37,403 bases of DNA from contig WJJZ01000009.1 in assembly GCA_014729395.1 (NCBI GenBank), positions 1 to 37,403 on the forward strand, given 5' to 3'. A model generated the notes under the pieces. The model was not told the DNA's origin and ran no database searches. It saw nothing but the letters and a program-made list of their open reading frames with translations. Made by a program: the position numbers and the translations under genes. This document shows, in pieces, positions 17,333 to 25,431 of this stretch (position 1 is its first letter; each line of letters begins with the position of its first letter). The DNA comes from Candidatus Magasanikiibacteriota bacterium. Its GTDB lineage: Bacteria > Patescibacteriota > Patescibacteriia > Magasanikbacterales > UBA922.

Positions 17333-20332
17333 ATGCCCTACAAAGCTAACAAAAATGAAAAAGAAGTCCTAAAATTTTGGGATGAAAATAAAATATTTGA
17401 AAAGTCGGTTGAATCAAAATCAAAGGATGAACCTTATGTTTTTTATGATGGGCCGCCTTTTGCTACGGGTTTGCCTCATTATGGTCATATTGTAGCTTCT
17501 CTTATAAAAGACACCGTACCAAGATTTTGGACAATGCGTGGATATAGAGTAGAGCGTGTTTGGGGTTGGGACTGTCATGGTTTGCCGATTGAAAATATTA
17601 TAGAAAAAGAGCTTGATCTCAAAACCAAGGATGATATTGAAAAATTTGGAATAGCTAAATTCAATGAAGCGGCCAGAAGTAAGGTGCTCATGTATGCGGA
17701 TGAATGGAAGAAAACCGTTCATAGAATGGGACGCTGGGTTGATATGGATAATGCCTACAAAACCATGGATATTGAATATATGGAAAGTATTTGGTGGGTA
17801 TTTAAGCAGCTTTGGGATAAAAAATTGATTTATGAAGGATATAAATCCATGCACATCTGTCCGCGCTGCGTGACGCCACTTTCAAATTTTGAAGTTACAC
17901 AGAATTATAAAGATATAAAAGATATTTCTGTTGTTGCTAAGTTCACAGTTCACAGTGGGCAGTTCACAGAAAAATTGAATTTGGATGGAAATCTATATAT
18001 TTTAGCTTGGACAACAACACCATGGACATTGCCGGGGAATGTTTTATTGGCTGTAGGAGAAGACATTGAATATTTGGTAGTAAATATTGATGGTAAAGAG
18101 GGTTCTTATATTGTTGCGAAAGATAGGGTTGAAGATATTGTGGGCGATGAGAAGTTTGAAGTAAAGAAAGAAATAAAAGGAAGTGAGTTGGTGGGTCTGG
18201 AATATGAACCACTATTTCCATATTTTGCAGATACGGAAAATGCTTTCAGAGTAGTCGCAGCTGATTTTGTGAATACTGAAGAGGGGACCGGTATTGTTCA
18301 TGTGGCACCGGCTTTTGGTCAAGACGATTATGAGCTGGGTCAGCGTGAAGAAACCGGCTGGATTCAGCACGTTACCATGGAAGGAAAATTTACAGAGGAT
18401 GTGTCAGATTTTGCCGGTCAGGAAGTGAAGCCAAAAGATGATCACAGTAAAGCGGACGTGGAGATTTTGAAATGGCTGGCGGCAAATAACAAACTTTTTT
18501 CCAAAATGAAATATGAACATAGCTATCCTCATTGTTGGCGTTGTGATACCCCGCTTCTAAATTACTCAACCGCTTCTTGGTTTGTAAAAGTAACTGATTT
18601 AAAAGAAGATCTGATTGAAAACAACAAAGAAATAACTTGGGTACCGGAACATATTAAAGAAGGTAGGTTTGGGAAGTGGCTGGAGGGAGCGAAGGATTGG
18701 GCGATTTCCAGAAATCGTTATTGGGGAACCCCGTTACCAGTTTGGCGTTGCCAAACTGAAAATCAGAAATCAGAAATCAGAAATCAGAAATTTTGTGATA
18801 ATTTGGTTATTATTGGTTCGGCGGAAGAACTTGAAAAAAGAACTAATCAAAAGGTGGATGACTTGCATAAACATATTGTTGATCAAATGGAATTTGAATG
18901 TGATAAATGCGGTGGCACTATGAAGCGTGTTCCTGAGGTGTTGGATTGTTGGTTTGAATCCGGTTCTATGCCTTATGGACAGATGCATTATCCTTTTGAC
19001 AATAAGCAAAAATTTGAAAAAGGTTTCCCGGCTGAATTTATTGCCGAAGGCCAAGATCAAACTCGAGGCTGGTTTTATACTTTGCATGTTTTGGCGACTG
19101 CCCTAACTCGTGGGAGTGAGCCGTCAATTCCTGTTGGTAGAACCACTTCTTCATTTAAAAATGTAATTGTAAACGGAATAGTATTGGCAGAAGATGGCAA
19201 GAAAATGAGTAAGAGATTACAGAATTACCCGGATCCAATGGAAGTCCTGGAAAAATATGGAGCTGATGCCATGAGATACTATCTCGTTAGCTCACCCGTG
19301 ATGCATGCCGAAAGTCTAAATTTTTCTGAAGAGGGGGTAAGGGAGGTTTATAACAAAGTTTGTAATACCTTGTGGAATGTTTTTAGTTTTTACCGTATGT
19401 TCAGTACCGATTCCACTGATTTAAAAACAGATTATGCGGATTCGGAAAATGTGCTGGATAGGTGGGTTTTGGCGAAATTAAATATTTTGATAAGAGATGT
19501 GACCAAAGGCATGGAAGAATATAAATTGGCGGAAGCCAGCCGACCTATACTTGAATTTGTTACCGAACTTTCTCAATGGTATGTAAGACGTTCGCGTGAC
19601 AGATTCAAAGGTGAAGATGAGAGAGATAAGCAAGCAGCGATTACAACTTTGCGCGAGGTTTTATTGACTCTCTCCAAAGTAATGGCGCCGTTTACCCCTT
19701 TTATGGCTGAGCAGATTTATCAGTATACAGTGGGCAGTTCACAGCCAACAGGGTTTGGTGATTCAGTACACTTGCAAGAGTGGCCGGAGGTGGACAATAG
19801 TAAGATTGATAGTAAAATTTTAAAAGATATGGAAATGGTAAGAAAAATTGTGGAGTTGGGTTTGTCTGCCAGAAAAGATGCTGGTGTAAAGGTGAGACAG
19901 CCTTTGAGTCAATTAGCAATTAACAATGAACAATTAACAAAGGATTTATTGGAGATTATTGCAGACGAACTAAACGTGAAATCCGTAGAGATGATCGACA
20001 GTGCGTCTCAGGGCAAGGACTGGGTTGAAAAAGAGGACGGTAATTTGAAGGTAGCTTTGAATGTAAAAATTGATGAAGAATTAAAGAAAGAAGGTATGGT
20101 ACGGGAGATAGTCAGGGCTATTAATTTAATCAGAAAAGAAAAAGGATATACTATTGATGATAGGATAAAGGTGAGTTATAAGACTTCTGATCCCATGCTT
20201 AGTGTGGTATTGGCTGATTTTAATGATGAAATTTGTAAAGGTGTTTTGGCTGATGAAATAATTGAAGGTGAAGGGGAAAAGGAAGTTGAAGTAAATGATA
20301 GTACTGTGAGTTTGAAAGTGGAGAGTGTTTAA
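17333..20332 (+). CDS. ileS: Isoleucyl-tRNA synthetase
   Basis: PPFATGLPHYGHIVAS; WGWDCHGLPIE; AWTTTPWTLPGNVLLAVG; KMSKRLQNYPDP. Confidence 0.97.
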   Translation: MPYKANKNEKEVLKFWDENKIFEKSVESKSKDEPYVFYDGPPFATGLPHYGHIVASLIKDTVPRFWTMRGYRVERVWGWDCHGLPIENIIEKELDLKTKDDIEKFGIAKFNEAARSKVLMYADEWKKTVHRMGRWVDMDNAYKTMDIEYMESIWWVFKQLWDKKLIYEGYKSMHICPRCVTPLSNFEVTQNYKDIKDISVVAKFTVHSGQFTEKLNLDGNLYILAWTTTPWTLPGNVLLAVGEDIEYLVVNIDGKEGSYIVAKDRVEDIVGDEKFEVKKEIKGSELVGLEYEPLFPYFADTENAFRVVAADFVNTEEGTGIVHVAPAFGQDDYELGQREETGWIQHVTMEGKFTEDVSDFAGQEVKPKDDHSKADVEILKWLAANNKLFSKMKYEHSYPHCWRCDTPLLNYSTASWFVKVTDLKEDLIENNKEITWVPEHIKEGRFGKWLEGAKDWAISRNRYWGTPLPVWRCQTENQKSEIRNQKFCDNLVIIGSAEELEKRTNQKVDDLHKHIVDQMEFECDKCGGTMKRVPEVLDCWFESGSMPYGQMHYPFDNKQKFEKGFPAEFIAEGQDQTRGWFYTLHVLATALTRGSEPSIPVGRTTSSFKNVIVNGIVLAEDGKKMSKRLQNYPDPMEVLEKYGADAMRYYLVSSPVMHAESLNFSEEGVREVYNKVCNTLWNVFSFYRMFSTDSTDLKTDYADSENVLDRWVLAKLNILIRDVTKGMEEYKLAEASRPILEFVTELSQWYVRRSRDRFKGEDERDKQAAITTLREVLLTLSKVMAPFTPFMAEQIYQYTVGSSQPTGFGDSVHLQEWPEVDNSKIDSKILKDMEMVRKIVELGLSARKDAGVKVRQPLSQLAINNEQLTKDLLEIIADELNVKSVEMIDSASQGKDWVEKEDGNLKVALNVKIDEELKKEGMVREIVRAINLIRKEKGYTIDDRIKVSYKTSDPMLSVVLADFNDEICKGVLADEIIEGEGEKEVEVNDSTVSLKVESV
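17941..17970. repeat. Intragenic heptamer repeat gttcaca-gttcaca-gtgggca-gttcaca in ileS
   Basis: Same words as the intergenic repeat at 6389 and the ileS site at 19727. Confidence 0.85.
18760..18790. repeat. Intragenic heptamer repeat (aatcaga)x4 in ileS
   Basis: aatcagaaatcagaaatcagaaatcagaaa, encodes ENQKSEIRNQK. Confidence 0.95.
19722..19755. repeat. Intragenic heptamer repeat gtataca-gtgggca-gttcaca-gccaaca in ileS
   Basis: 18-nt acagtgggcagttcacag identical to 17952-17969 but in another reading frame. Confidence 0.85.
19910..19944. repeat. Intragenic heptamer repeat caattag-caattaa-caatgaa-caattaa in ileS
   Basis: Four 7-bp units read directly; encodes QLAINNEQLTK. Confidence 0.9.
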
Positions 20333-20349
20333 TAAAAAATTAAATATAA

Positions 20350-20378
20350 AAAATCCCGCTAATCATGCGGGGTTTTTA
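20350..20378 (+). terminator. Intrinsic terminator after ileS
   Basis: CCCGC-taatcat-GCGGGGTTTTT. Confidence 0.8.
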
Positions 20379-20446
20379 TTTTTTTCTGTTTAGCTTCTTT
20401 GGAAGGCAAATTCAAAACCGCCGGCTTATTTGCTGGTGGTTGATTA

Positions 20447-21073
20447 TTATTTTTTTAAAATTTCCAGTGTTTTTTTGGCTGTGACTGTTCTGCCAAACAT
20501 TTTTGGCCATAGCCATTTTTTCATCAAGGCCTGTAATTCTTGCCTGGTTGGATTATCTGTGGTTTCGATCAAATTTTTTACAATAATAAAATTGTAACCA
20601 CTTGAGAAACCACCCTGTATGGTGGCGTGAACACAACCGTCTCCAAATACCCCGGTAATTATTAAATATTTTACCCCCAGTTTTTTGAGATTTTTATCCA
20701 TTTTTTTATTACTAAAGGCGTCATAACTATTTTTTGTAATAATAATGTCATCTTTCTCCGGTTTAAGTTGGAAAAAATTATTACTAAATCCGGTTTTATC
20801 TTTTGAATAATATCTACATGCCGGATTTTTATACAATTCAACAATATTTTTTTTCAGATTTTCTTCAATCCAGACAGGGTAATTTACGTATATAACTTTA
20901 CCACCTAATTTTTTATAATCTTTAATAAATTTTTTTAATTTAGGTACCATTCTTCTAATTTTTTTAAATGTCATTTTCCACTTTTCCACTTCGCAGTTTT
21001 CATGACAGCAAGAATTTAGTACATCAATCACCAGTAGGGCGGTTTCTCCTATTTTAATATTGTTATTTTTCAT
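20447..21073 (-). CDS. Isochorismatase/nicotinamidase-family cysteine hydrolase
   Basis: TALLVIDVLNSC (Asp), IITKNSYDAFSN (Lys), GVFGDGCVHATIQGGFSSGY (Cys). Confidence 0.82.
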   Translation of the reverse strand: MKNNNIKIGETALLVIDVLNSCCHENCEVEKWKMTFKKIRRMVPKLKKFIKDYKKLGGKVIYVNYPVWIEENLKKNIVELYKNPACRYYSKDKTGFSNNFFQLKPEKDDIIITKNSYDAFSNKKMDKNLKKLGVKYLIITGVFGDGCVHATIQGGFSSGYNFIIVKNLIETTDNPTRQELQALMKKWLWPKMFGRTVTAKKTLEILKK

Positions 21074-21680
21074 ATTTTTTTATTATCCAAGGAAATTTTA
21101 GCTGACAAAGTGTATATTTTTGTTTATCTGAAATTTGACAAGCCAGTCTATCATTTATTCTTTTAAGAATATATCTGATATGGGTATTATAGTTTGTTGT
21201 TTTCGGTAGAAGGTAATGTTTTATTTTATGTTTTTTTAAAAGTTTTTTGATTTTTTTGTCTATCGCTTTTCTAAAGTCTTCATCAGTGGTTCTAAATCCG
21301 TCATCTTTGGCATTAATTTCCAGTTTTCTTGTTTTGAATACCAGATCATATGTACTCATATGTTCAACCGCTCTGGCTTCCCACTCGGAAATATCTCGGT
21401 CAGATACGGCGTTTTGAAAATAGGCAAAGTTGTCCAGGGTGGCTCGGTCGCAAATAAATATTTTATCTTCGTGGTTGACTCCATTTTCTTGTTCCAGATG
21501 TTTGGCTTGTATCCAGGCTTGCGCTTCATAGCTGGTTCTTTCGTTGACCGGAAAAGGACATTCGCGAGAAAGTTCAAATAAAATCGTGGTTCTAAAACCT
21601 AATTGTTTTATTCTTTCATCCAACTTTTGGATTATGGTGGTTTTTCCGGTGGAGTGTGTGCCTATAATGGCTATTTTCAT
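21063..21680 (-). CDS. P-loop ATPase/kinase, AAA_28/NadR-like
   Basis: Walker A IIGTHSTGKTTII; IFICDRATLDNFAY; overlaps the hydrolase gene by 11 nt. Confidence 0.75.
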   Translation of the reverse strand: MKIAIIGTHSTGKTTIIQKLDERIKQLGFRTTILFELSRECPFPVNERTSYEAQAWIQAKHLEQENGVNHEDKIFICDRATLDNFAYFQNAVSDRDISEWEARAVEHMSTYDLVFKTRKLEINAKDDGFRTTDEDFRKAIDKKIKKLLKKHKIKHYLLPKTTNYNTHIRYILKRINDRLACQISDKQKYTLCQLKFPWIIKKYEK

Positions 21681-21752
21681 GTTTGTTTATTATGTTTGCT
21701 TCATTATACTCTATAATTGACGTGAAGTTAAGAGCGGGGTAGAATGAAGTAT

Positions 21753-21814
21753 ATAGAATCTGGAATCTAAAATTAAGAATCTAGATTATAAATTTTAAAT
21801 TCTAATTTAATATT
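21753..21814. repeat. Heptamer repeat cluster abutting ATG 21815
   Basis: atagaat|ctggaat|ctaaaat|taagaat|ctagatt|ataaatt|ttaaatt|ctaattt|aatatt. Confidence 0.8.
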
Positions 21815-22771
21815 ATGTTGAACGTAAATGAAATTTTTGAACTCGGTTTGAATATGGGGATTAAAGCCGACCCCAGAGGTAAAAAAGGAATCAAAGAGTA
21901 CTTGGAAAGCATCGCAAAACAATACAAAGACATGAAGCCCAAAGAAAAAAAATATTTTGATAAAGAAAAACTAACTAATCCATATTCGGATAGTCGAATT
22001 CATGTTTATGACAAGAAAACTCAAGTAAAACGAGTAATGGCTGGTATCGATATTGGTGATGGGGAGGTTTTGCTCGCCAGTCAACTCGGAGAAAGAGACA
22101 AAAAAATTGATTTGGTAATAGCTCATCATCCTATAGGATCAAGTTTGGCAGATTTGCATACAGTCATGGATATGCAGGTGGATGTGTTTGTAAAAGCGGG
22201 GGTGCCGGTACATGTGGCGGAAAAAATTATGGAAGAAAGAGTTAACGAAGTGGGGAGAGGCGTGCACCCGATAAATCATTACAAAATAATCAATTTGGCC
22301 GAATTATTAAAAGTTAATTTGATAAATACACACACAATCACTGATAATCTTGTTACAGAATATCTGGAAAAATTTATTAGTAAAAGAAAACCACGACTGG
22401 TTGGAGATTTGGTCGATGTTTTGCTTGAAATTCCGGAATATCAAGAAGCAAAAAAGCGCGGAGCCGGTCCAAGTATTTTTACTGGTAATCCAAAACATCG
22501 GGTGGGTGACCACTTGGTTGAGATGACAGGTGGTACCAGTCCGTCAGATAAGGTGTACCAAGAATTATCTCATTATGGAATAAGTACGATTGTCGGTATG
22601 CATATGAAAGACGCAGCCAGAAAACATGCCAATAAACATCATATGAATGTTGTAATTGCCGGTCATATGGCATCTGATTCGCTGGGTATGAATTTGTTTT
22701 TGGATGAGTTAGAGAAAAAAGGAGTTGAGATTGTACCGTGCAGCGGATTGATTAGGGTTAGTAGGAATTAA
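21815..22771 (+). CDS. NIF3 (NGG1p interacting factor)-like protein
   Basis: MAGIDIGDGEVLLAS; LVIAHHPIGSSLADLH; VVIAGHMASDSLGMNLFLDELEKKGVEIVPC. Confidence 0.65.
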   Translation: MLNVNEIFELGLNMGIKADPRGKKGIKEYLESIAKQYKDMKPKEKKYFDKEKLTNPYSDSRIHVYDKKTQVKRVMAGIDIGDGEVLLASQLGERDKKIDLVIAHHPIGSSLADLHTVMDMQVDVFVKAGVPVHVAEKIMEERVNEVGRGVHPINHYKIINLAELLKVNLINTHTITDNLVTEYLEKFISKRKPRLVGDLVDVLLEIPEYQEAKKRGAGPSIFTGNPKHRVGDHLVEMTGGTSPSDKVYQELSHYGISTIVGMHMKDAARKHANKHHMNVVIAGHMASDSLGMNLFLDELEKKGVEIVPCSGLIRVSRN

Positions 22772-22797
22772 CGATACCCCCATTCCAATATCATCAG

Positions 22798-22926
22798 GCA
22801 ACCCACCCCCCACCCCCTCCCTTAAAAAGGGAGGGGGAAATTACTAAGCCAAGTTTGATAAACTTTTTTTGCAAGCTCTCTCCCCTTTTTAAGGGGAGGG
22901 TTGGGGAGGGGTTGCAGAGGGCTTGC
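22798..22926. repeat. GC-rich palindromic repeat pair (CTCCCTTAAAAAGGGAG / CTCCCCTTTTTAAGGGGAG arms)
   Basis: Imperfect inverted arms gcaacccacc...agggaggg and ctccccttttt...ggggttgc, each internally palindromic. Confidence 0.85.
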
Positions 22927-22942
22927 CCAAAATTATAAAATT

Positions 22943-24229
22943 ATGAACAGAACAAAAATAGAATTACTAGCTCCGGCAGGTAGTATTGAAAAAATGCGTT
23001 ATGCCTTTGCCTATGGTGCGGACGCGGTATATATGGGAATACCGGATTTTAGTTTACGAGTTAGGATAAATAATTTTACATTGGACACGGTAGAGCAAGC
23101 AATTAAAGAAGCACATGATCTGGGCAAGAAAATTTATGTGACGATAAATATATATGCCCACAACGAACATTTGAAAAACCTGCCTGATTATTTGAAAAAA
23201 TTAAAAAAAATGAAACCGGATGCTTTTATTATATCTGATCCCGGTGTAATGCAATTTGCCAAAAAATATGCCGGCCAAATTCCAATCCATGTATCCACAC
23301 AAGCTAATGTTACCAATTGGTCGGCTGCTAAATTTTGGCACAGCCAAGGAGTGGAGAGAGTAATACTCGGCAGGGAAGTGTCAATAGAAGAAATAAAAGA
23401 AATACATGAAAAAGTACCGGAATTGGAACTGGAGCATTTTATCCATGGCGCTATGTGTATGAGCTATTCGGGTCGTTGTATGCTTAGTTCTTGGCTTACG
23501 GGTAGGTCGGCAAACTTGGGAGATTGTGCTCAGCCCTGCCGTTGGAAGTATTCTCCACAATTAGCCGAGCACCATGTTTTAAGTGCAGAGGTGGAAGAAC
23601 CGTTGCGTCCGGGAGTTAAAATACCGGTGGAAGAAGACAAAAATGGTACCTATATTTTCAATTCCAAAGATATGTGTATGATAGAATATTTGCCGGAAAT
23701 GATAGAAACCGGTCTTGTGAGTTTTAAAATTGAGGGGAGAGCGAAAAGTCCTGCTTATTTGGCAAGTGTTGTAAAAGCATATAGACAAGCCTTTGATATG
23801 TTAGAGGGTGAAATAGACAAAAAGAAAGCCAAGAAGAAATTAAAGAAAATAAAAAAAGAAATCTTAGACAAATTGGTTCATCGAGGTTATACGACCGGCT
23901 TTGCTTTTGGTAAAGAGTCAGTAGAACAAAATATTGATAATAGCCATATTGGTGGGGAAGAGCAATTTGTGGGAGAAGTGCTGAACTGTAAAAAACATGA
24001 TAAAAACTATTTGGTTAAAATCAGACCACACAATGCTATTAAACTTGGTGATGAACTAAGAATCATGCGGCCTAAAAGTGAAGATGTTCGGTTAACTATT
24101 AAAAACATGTATAATGAGAAGGGAGAAGAGATTGAAAGCGGACACGGGGGTGCGGGGAAGAATGTTGTATTAGAGTTGGATAGAGGGGTGGAGGAGTTTG
24201 GGATTGTATTTAAGAATTTGGAATTATAA
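22943..24229 (+). CDS. Peptidase U32 family protein
   Basis: IELLAPAGSIEKMRYAFAYGADAVYMG; HGAMCMSYSGRCMLSSWLTGRSANLGDCAQPCRW. Start set at ATG 22943 because the earlier ORF start lies in the palindromic repeat. Confidence 0.93.
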   Translation: MNRTKIELLAPAGSIEKMRYAFAYGADAVYMGIPDFSLRVRINNFTLDTVEQAIKEAHDLGKKIYVTINIYAHNEHLKNLPDYLKKLKKMKPDAFIISDPGVMQFAKKYAGQIPIHVSTQANVTNWSAAKFWHSQGVERVILGREVSIEEIKEIHEKVPELELEHFIHGAMCMSYSGRCMLSSWLTGRSANLGDCAQPCRWKYSPQLAEHHVLSAEVEEPLRPGVKIPVEEDKNGTYIFNSKDMCMIEYLPEMIETGLVSFKIEGRAKSPAYLASVVKAYRQAFDMLEGEIDKKKAKKKLKKIKKEILDKLVHRGYTTGFAFGKESVEQNIDNSHIGGEEQFVGEVLNCKKHDKNYLVKIRPHNAIKLGDELRIMRPKSEDVRLTIKNMYNEKGEEIESGHGGAGKNVVLELDRGVEEFGIVFKNLEL

Positions 24230-24318
24230 ATTTTGAATTTTGAATCAATTTTAAATTCATTAATTAAATAATTAAGAATTCAATCAAAATTTTAAACTCA
24301 AAATTCGAAATTCTACAT
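24214..24318. repeat. 15-unit heptamer palindromic repeat abutting ruvA ATG
   Basis: gaatttg|gaattat|aaatttt|gaatttt|gaatcaa|ttttaaa|...|tcaaaat|tttaaac|tcaaaat|tcgaaat|tctacat, 105 nt. Confidence 0.88.
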
Positions 24319-24897
24319 ATGATTAGTTTTATAAAAGGAAAAATTTTAAATAAAGAAAAAAATCTTATTACAGTGATGACATCTGGTGGTCTTGGCTTTG
24401 AAATAAATCTATCAAACCTGCATGCCGGTGAATTAAAGATGGATCAAGAAGTAGAATTAAATACTTATTTAAAAGTCAGTGAGAATGCAATGGAATTATA
24501 CGGCTTTAGAACTATGGAAGAAAAAGATTTTTTTGGGCTTTTATTATCAGTTTCCGGAATTGGTCCAAAGGGAGCTATGAATGTGCTTAATTTGGGTTCA
24601 ATCGAACAGATTCAGTCAGCTATCTCAAGAGGCGATACCGCTTATCTTACACAAGTGCAGGGAATGGGAAAGAAGACCGCGGAGAGAGTGGTTGTGGAAC
24701 TCAAGTCAAAAATCAGCAAGCAGCCGGTCGTTAGCGGTAAGCGAGATGAAAAACAAGGAGAAAAATTGGGGGAAGTTATGGATGGTTTGGTTGCTATGGG
24801 GTATTCAAAAGATGAAGCGAAAAGGGCGGTAGTCGGTTTGGAAACAGAAGATAAAACAACAGAAGAATTATTGAAACAAGCTTTAAGTAATAAATAA
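24319..24897 (+). CDS. ruvA: Holliday junction branch migration protein RuvA
   Basis: MISFIKGKIL; LLLSVSGIGPKGAMNVL; VQGMGKKTAERVVVELKSKI; C-terminal UBA-like domain. Confidence 0.95.
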   Translation: MISFIKGKILNKEKNLITVMTSGGLGFEINLSNLHAGELKMDQEVELNTYLKVSENAMELYGFRTMEEKDFFGLLLSVSGIGPKGAMNVLNLGSIEQIQSAISRGDTAYLTQVQGMGKKTAERVVVELKSKISKQPVVSGKRDEKQGEKLGEVMDGLVAMGYSKDEAKRAVVGLETEDKTTEELLKQALSNK

Positions 24898-24925
24898 AAA
24901 AAGCATCTTTTTCGGATGCTTTGCT
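24896..24925. terminator. Intrinsic terminator
   Basis: AAGCATC-tttttcg-GATGCTTT. Confidence 0.7.
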
Positions 24926-24945
24926 TTGGTCGACCCTATTTTTTA

Positions 24946-25275
24946 TCAGTGCGCAATATCTAGCGCTTTGACATAATTTGAGGTCTCAAATAGATAATAA
25001 TCGTCACGAACATAAATAACCAGATTGCTGCTAGGATTTTTTTTTATTTGAAATCCACGACCCGTAACTTTTTTCATTATAGAAATTACGGCTTCTATAG
25101 AATACATCATGGAACTAGACACCAATAATTTATCATCACCGTCCCAATCAACTAGGGTTAGTTGGCCATGTTCGTTTTCCGGCAGGCGGAACATCTGACA
25201 TGTTTTTGAGTTTCTATCAAAAACAAGTTTAACCACCTTTTGCATATCATTGGGCCTTGTTTCCGGTCGAGACAT
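24946..25275 (-). CDS. Hypothetical protein (109 aa)
   Basis: Start set at MSRPETRPN with strong SD aaaaaaggaggtaatATG on the minus strand. Confidence 0.65.
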   Translation of the reverse strand: MSRPETRPNDMQKVVKLVFDRNSKTCQMFRLPENEHGQLTLVDWDGDDKLLVSSSMMYSIEAVISIMKKVTGRGFQIKKNPSSNLVIYVRDDYYLFETSNYVKALDIAH

Positions 25276-25383
25276 ATTACCTCCTTTTTTAAAGATCTTT
25301 TTCGATTGCGAGAATAAATTATCACTAAAAATATAAAAAGTCAATCAAAAATATTAATTAAATTATAGAGACATTAAAGTATA

Positions 25384-25412
25384 AAACACACCCGGAGAAT
25401 AGGTGTGTTTTG
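25384..25412 (-). terminator. Intrinsic terminator of gyrA
   Basis: ACACACC-cggagaata-GGTGTGT flanked by A/T tracts. Confidence 0.75.
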
Positions 25413-25431
25413 ATTTTTTATTATTTTTTAG

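Noticed and set aside
18760-18790. Short regular tandem repeat resembling a CRISPR array
   Set aside because: Units are 7 bp with no unique spacers, lie in-frame inside ileS, and no cas genes are present.
17333-20332. UGA recoding as in Gracilibacteria/Absconditabacteria
   Set aside because: Major genes read through without internal TGA and several end at TGA/TAA/TAG normally.
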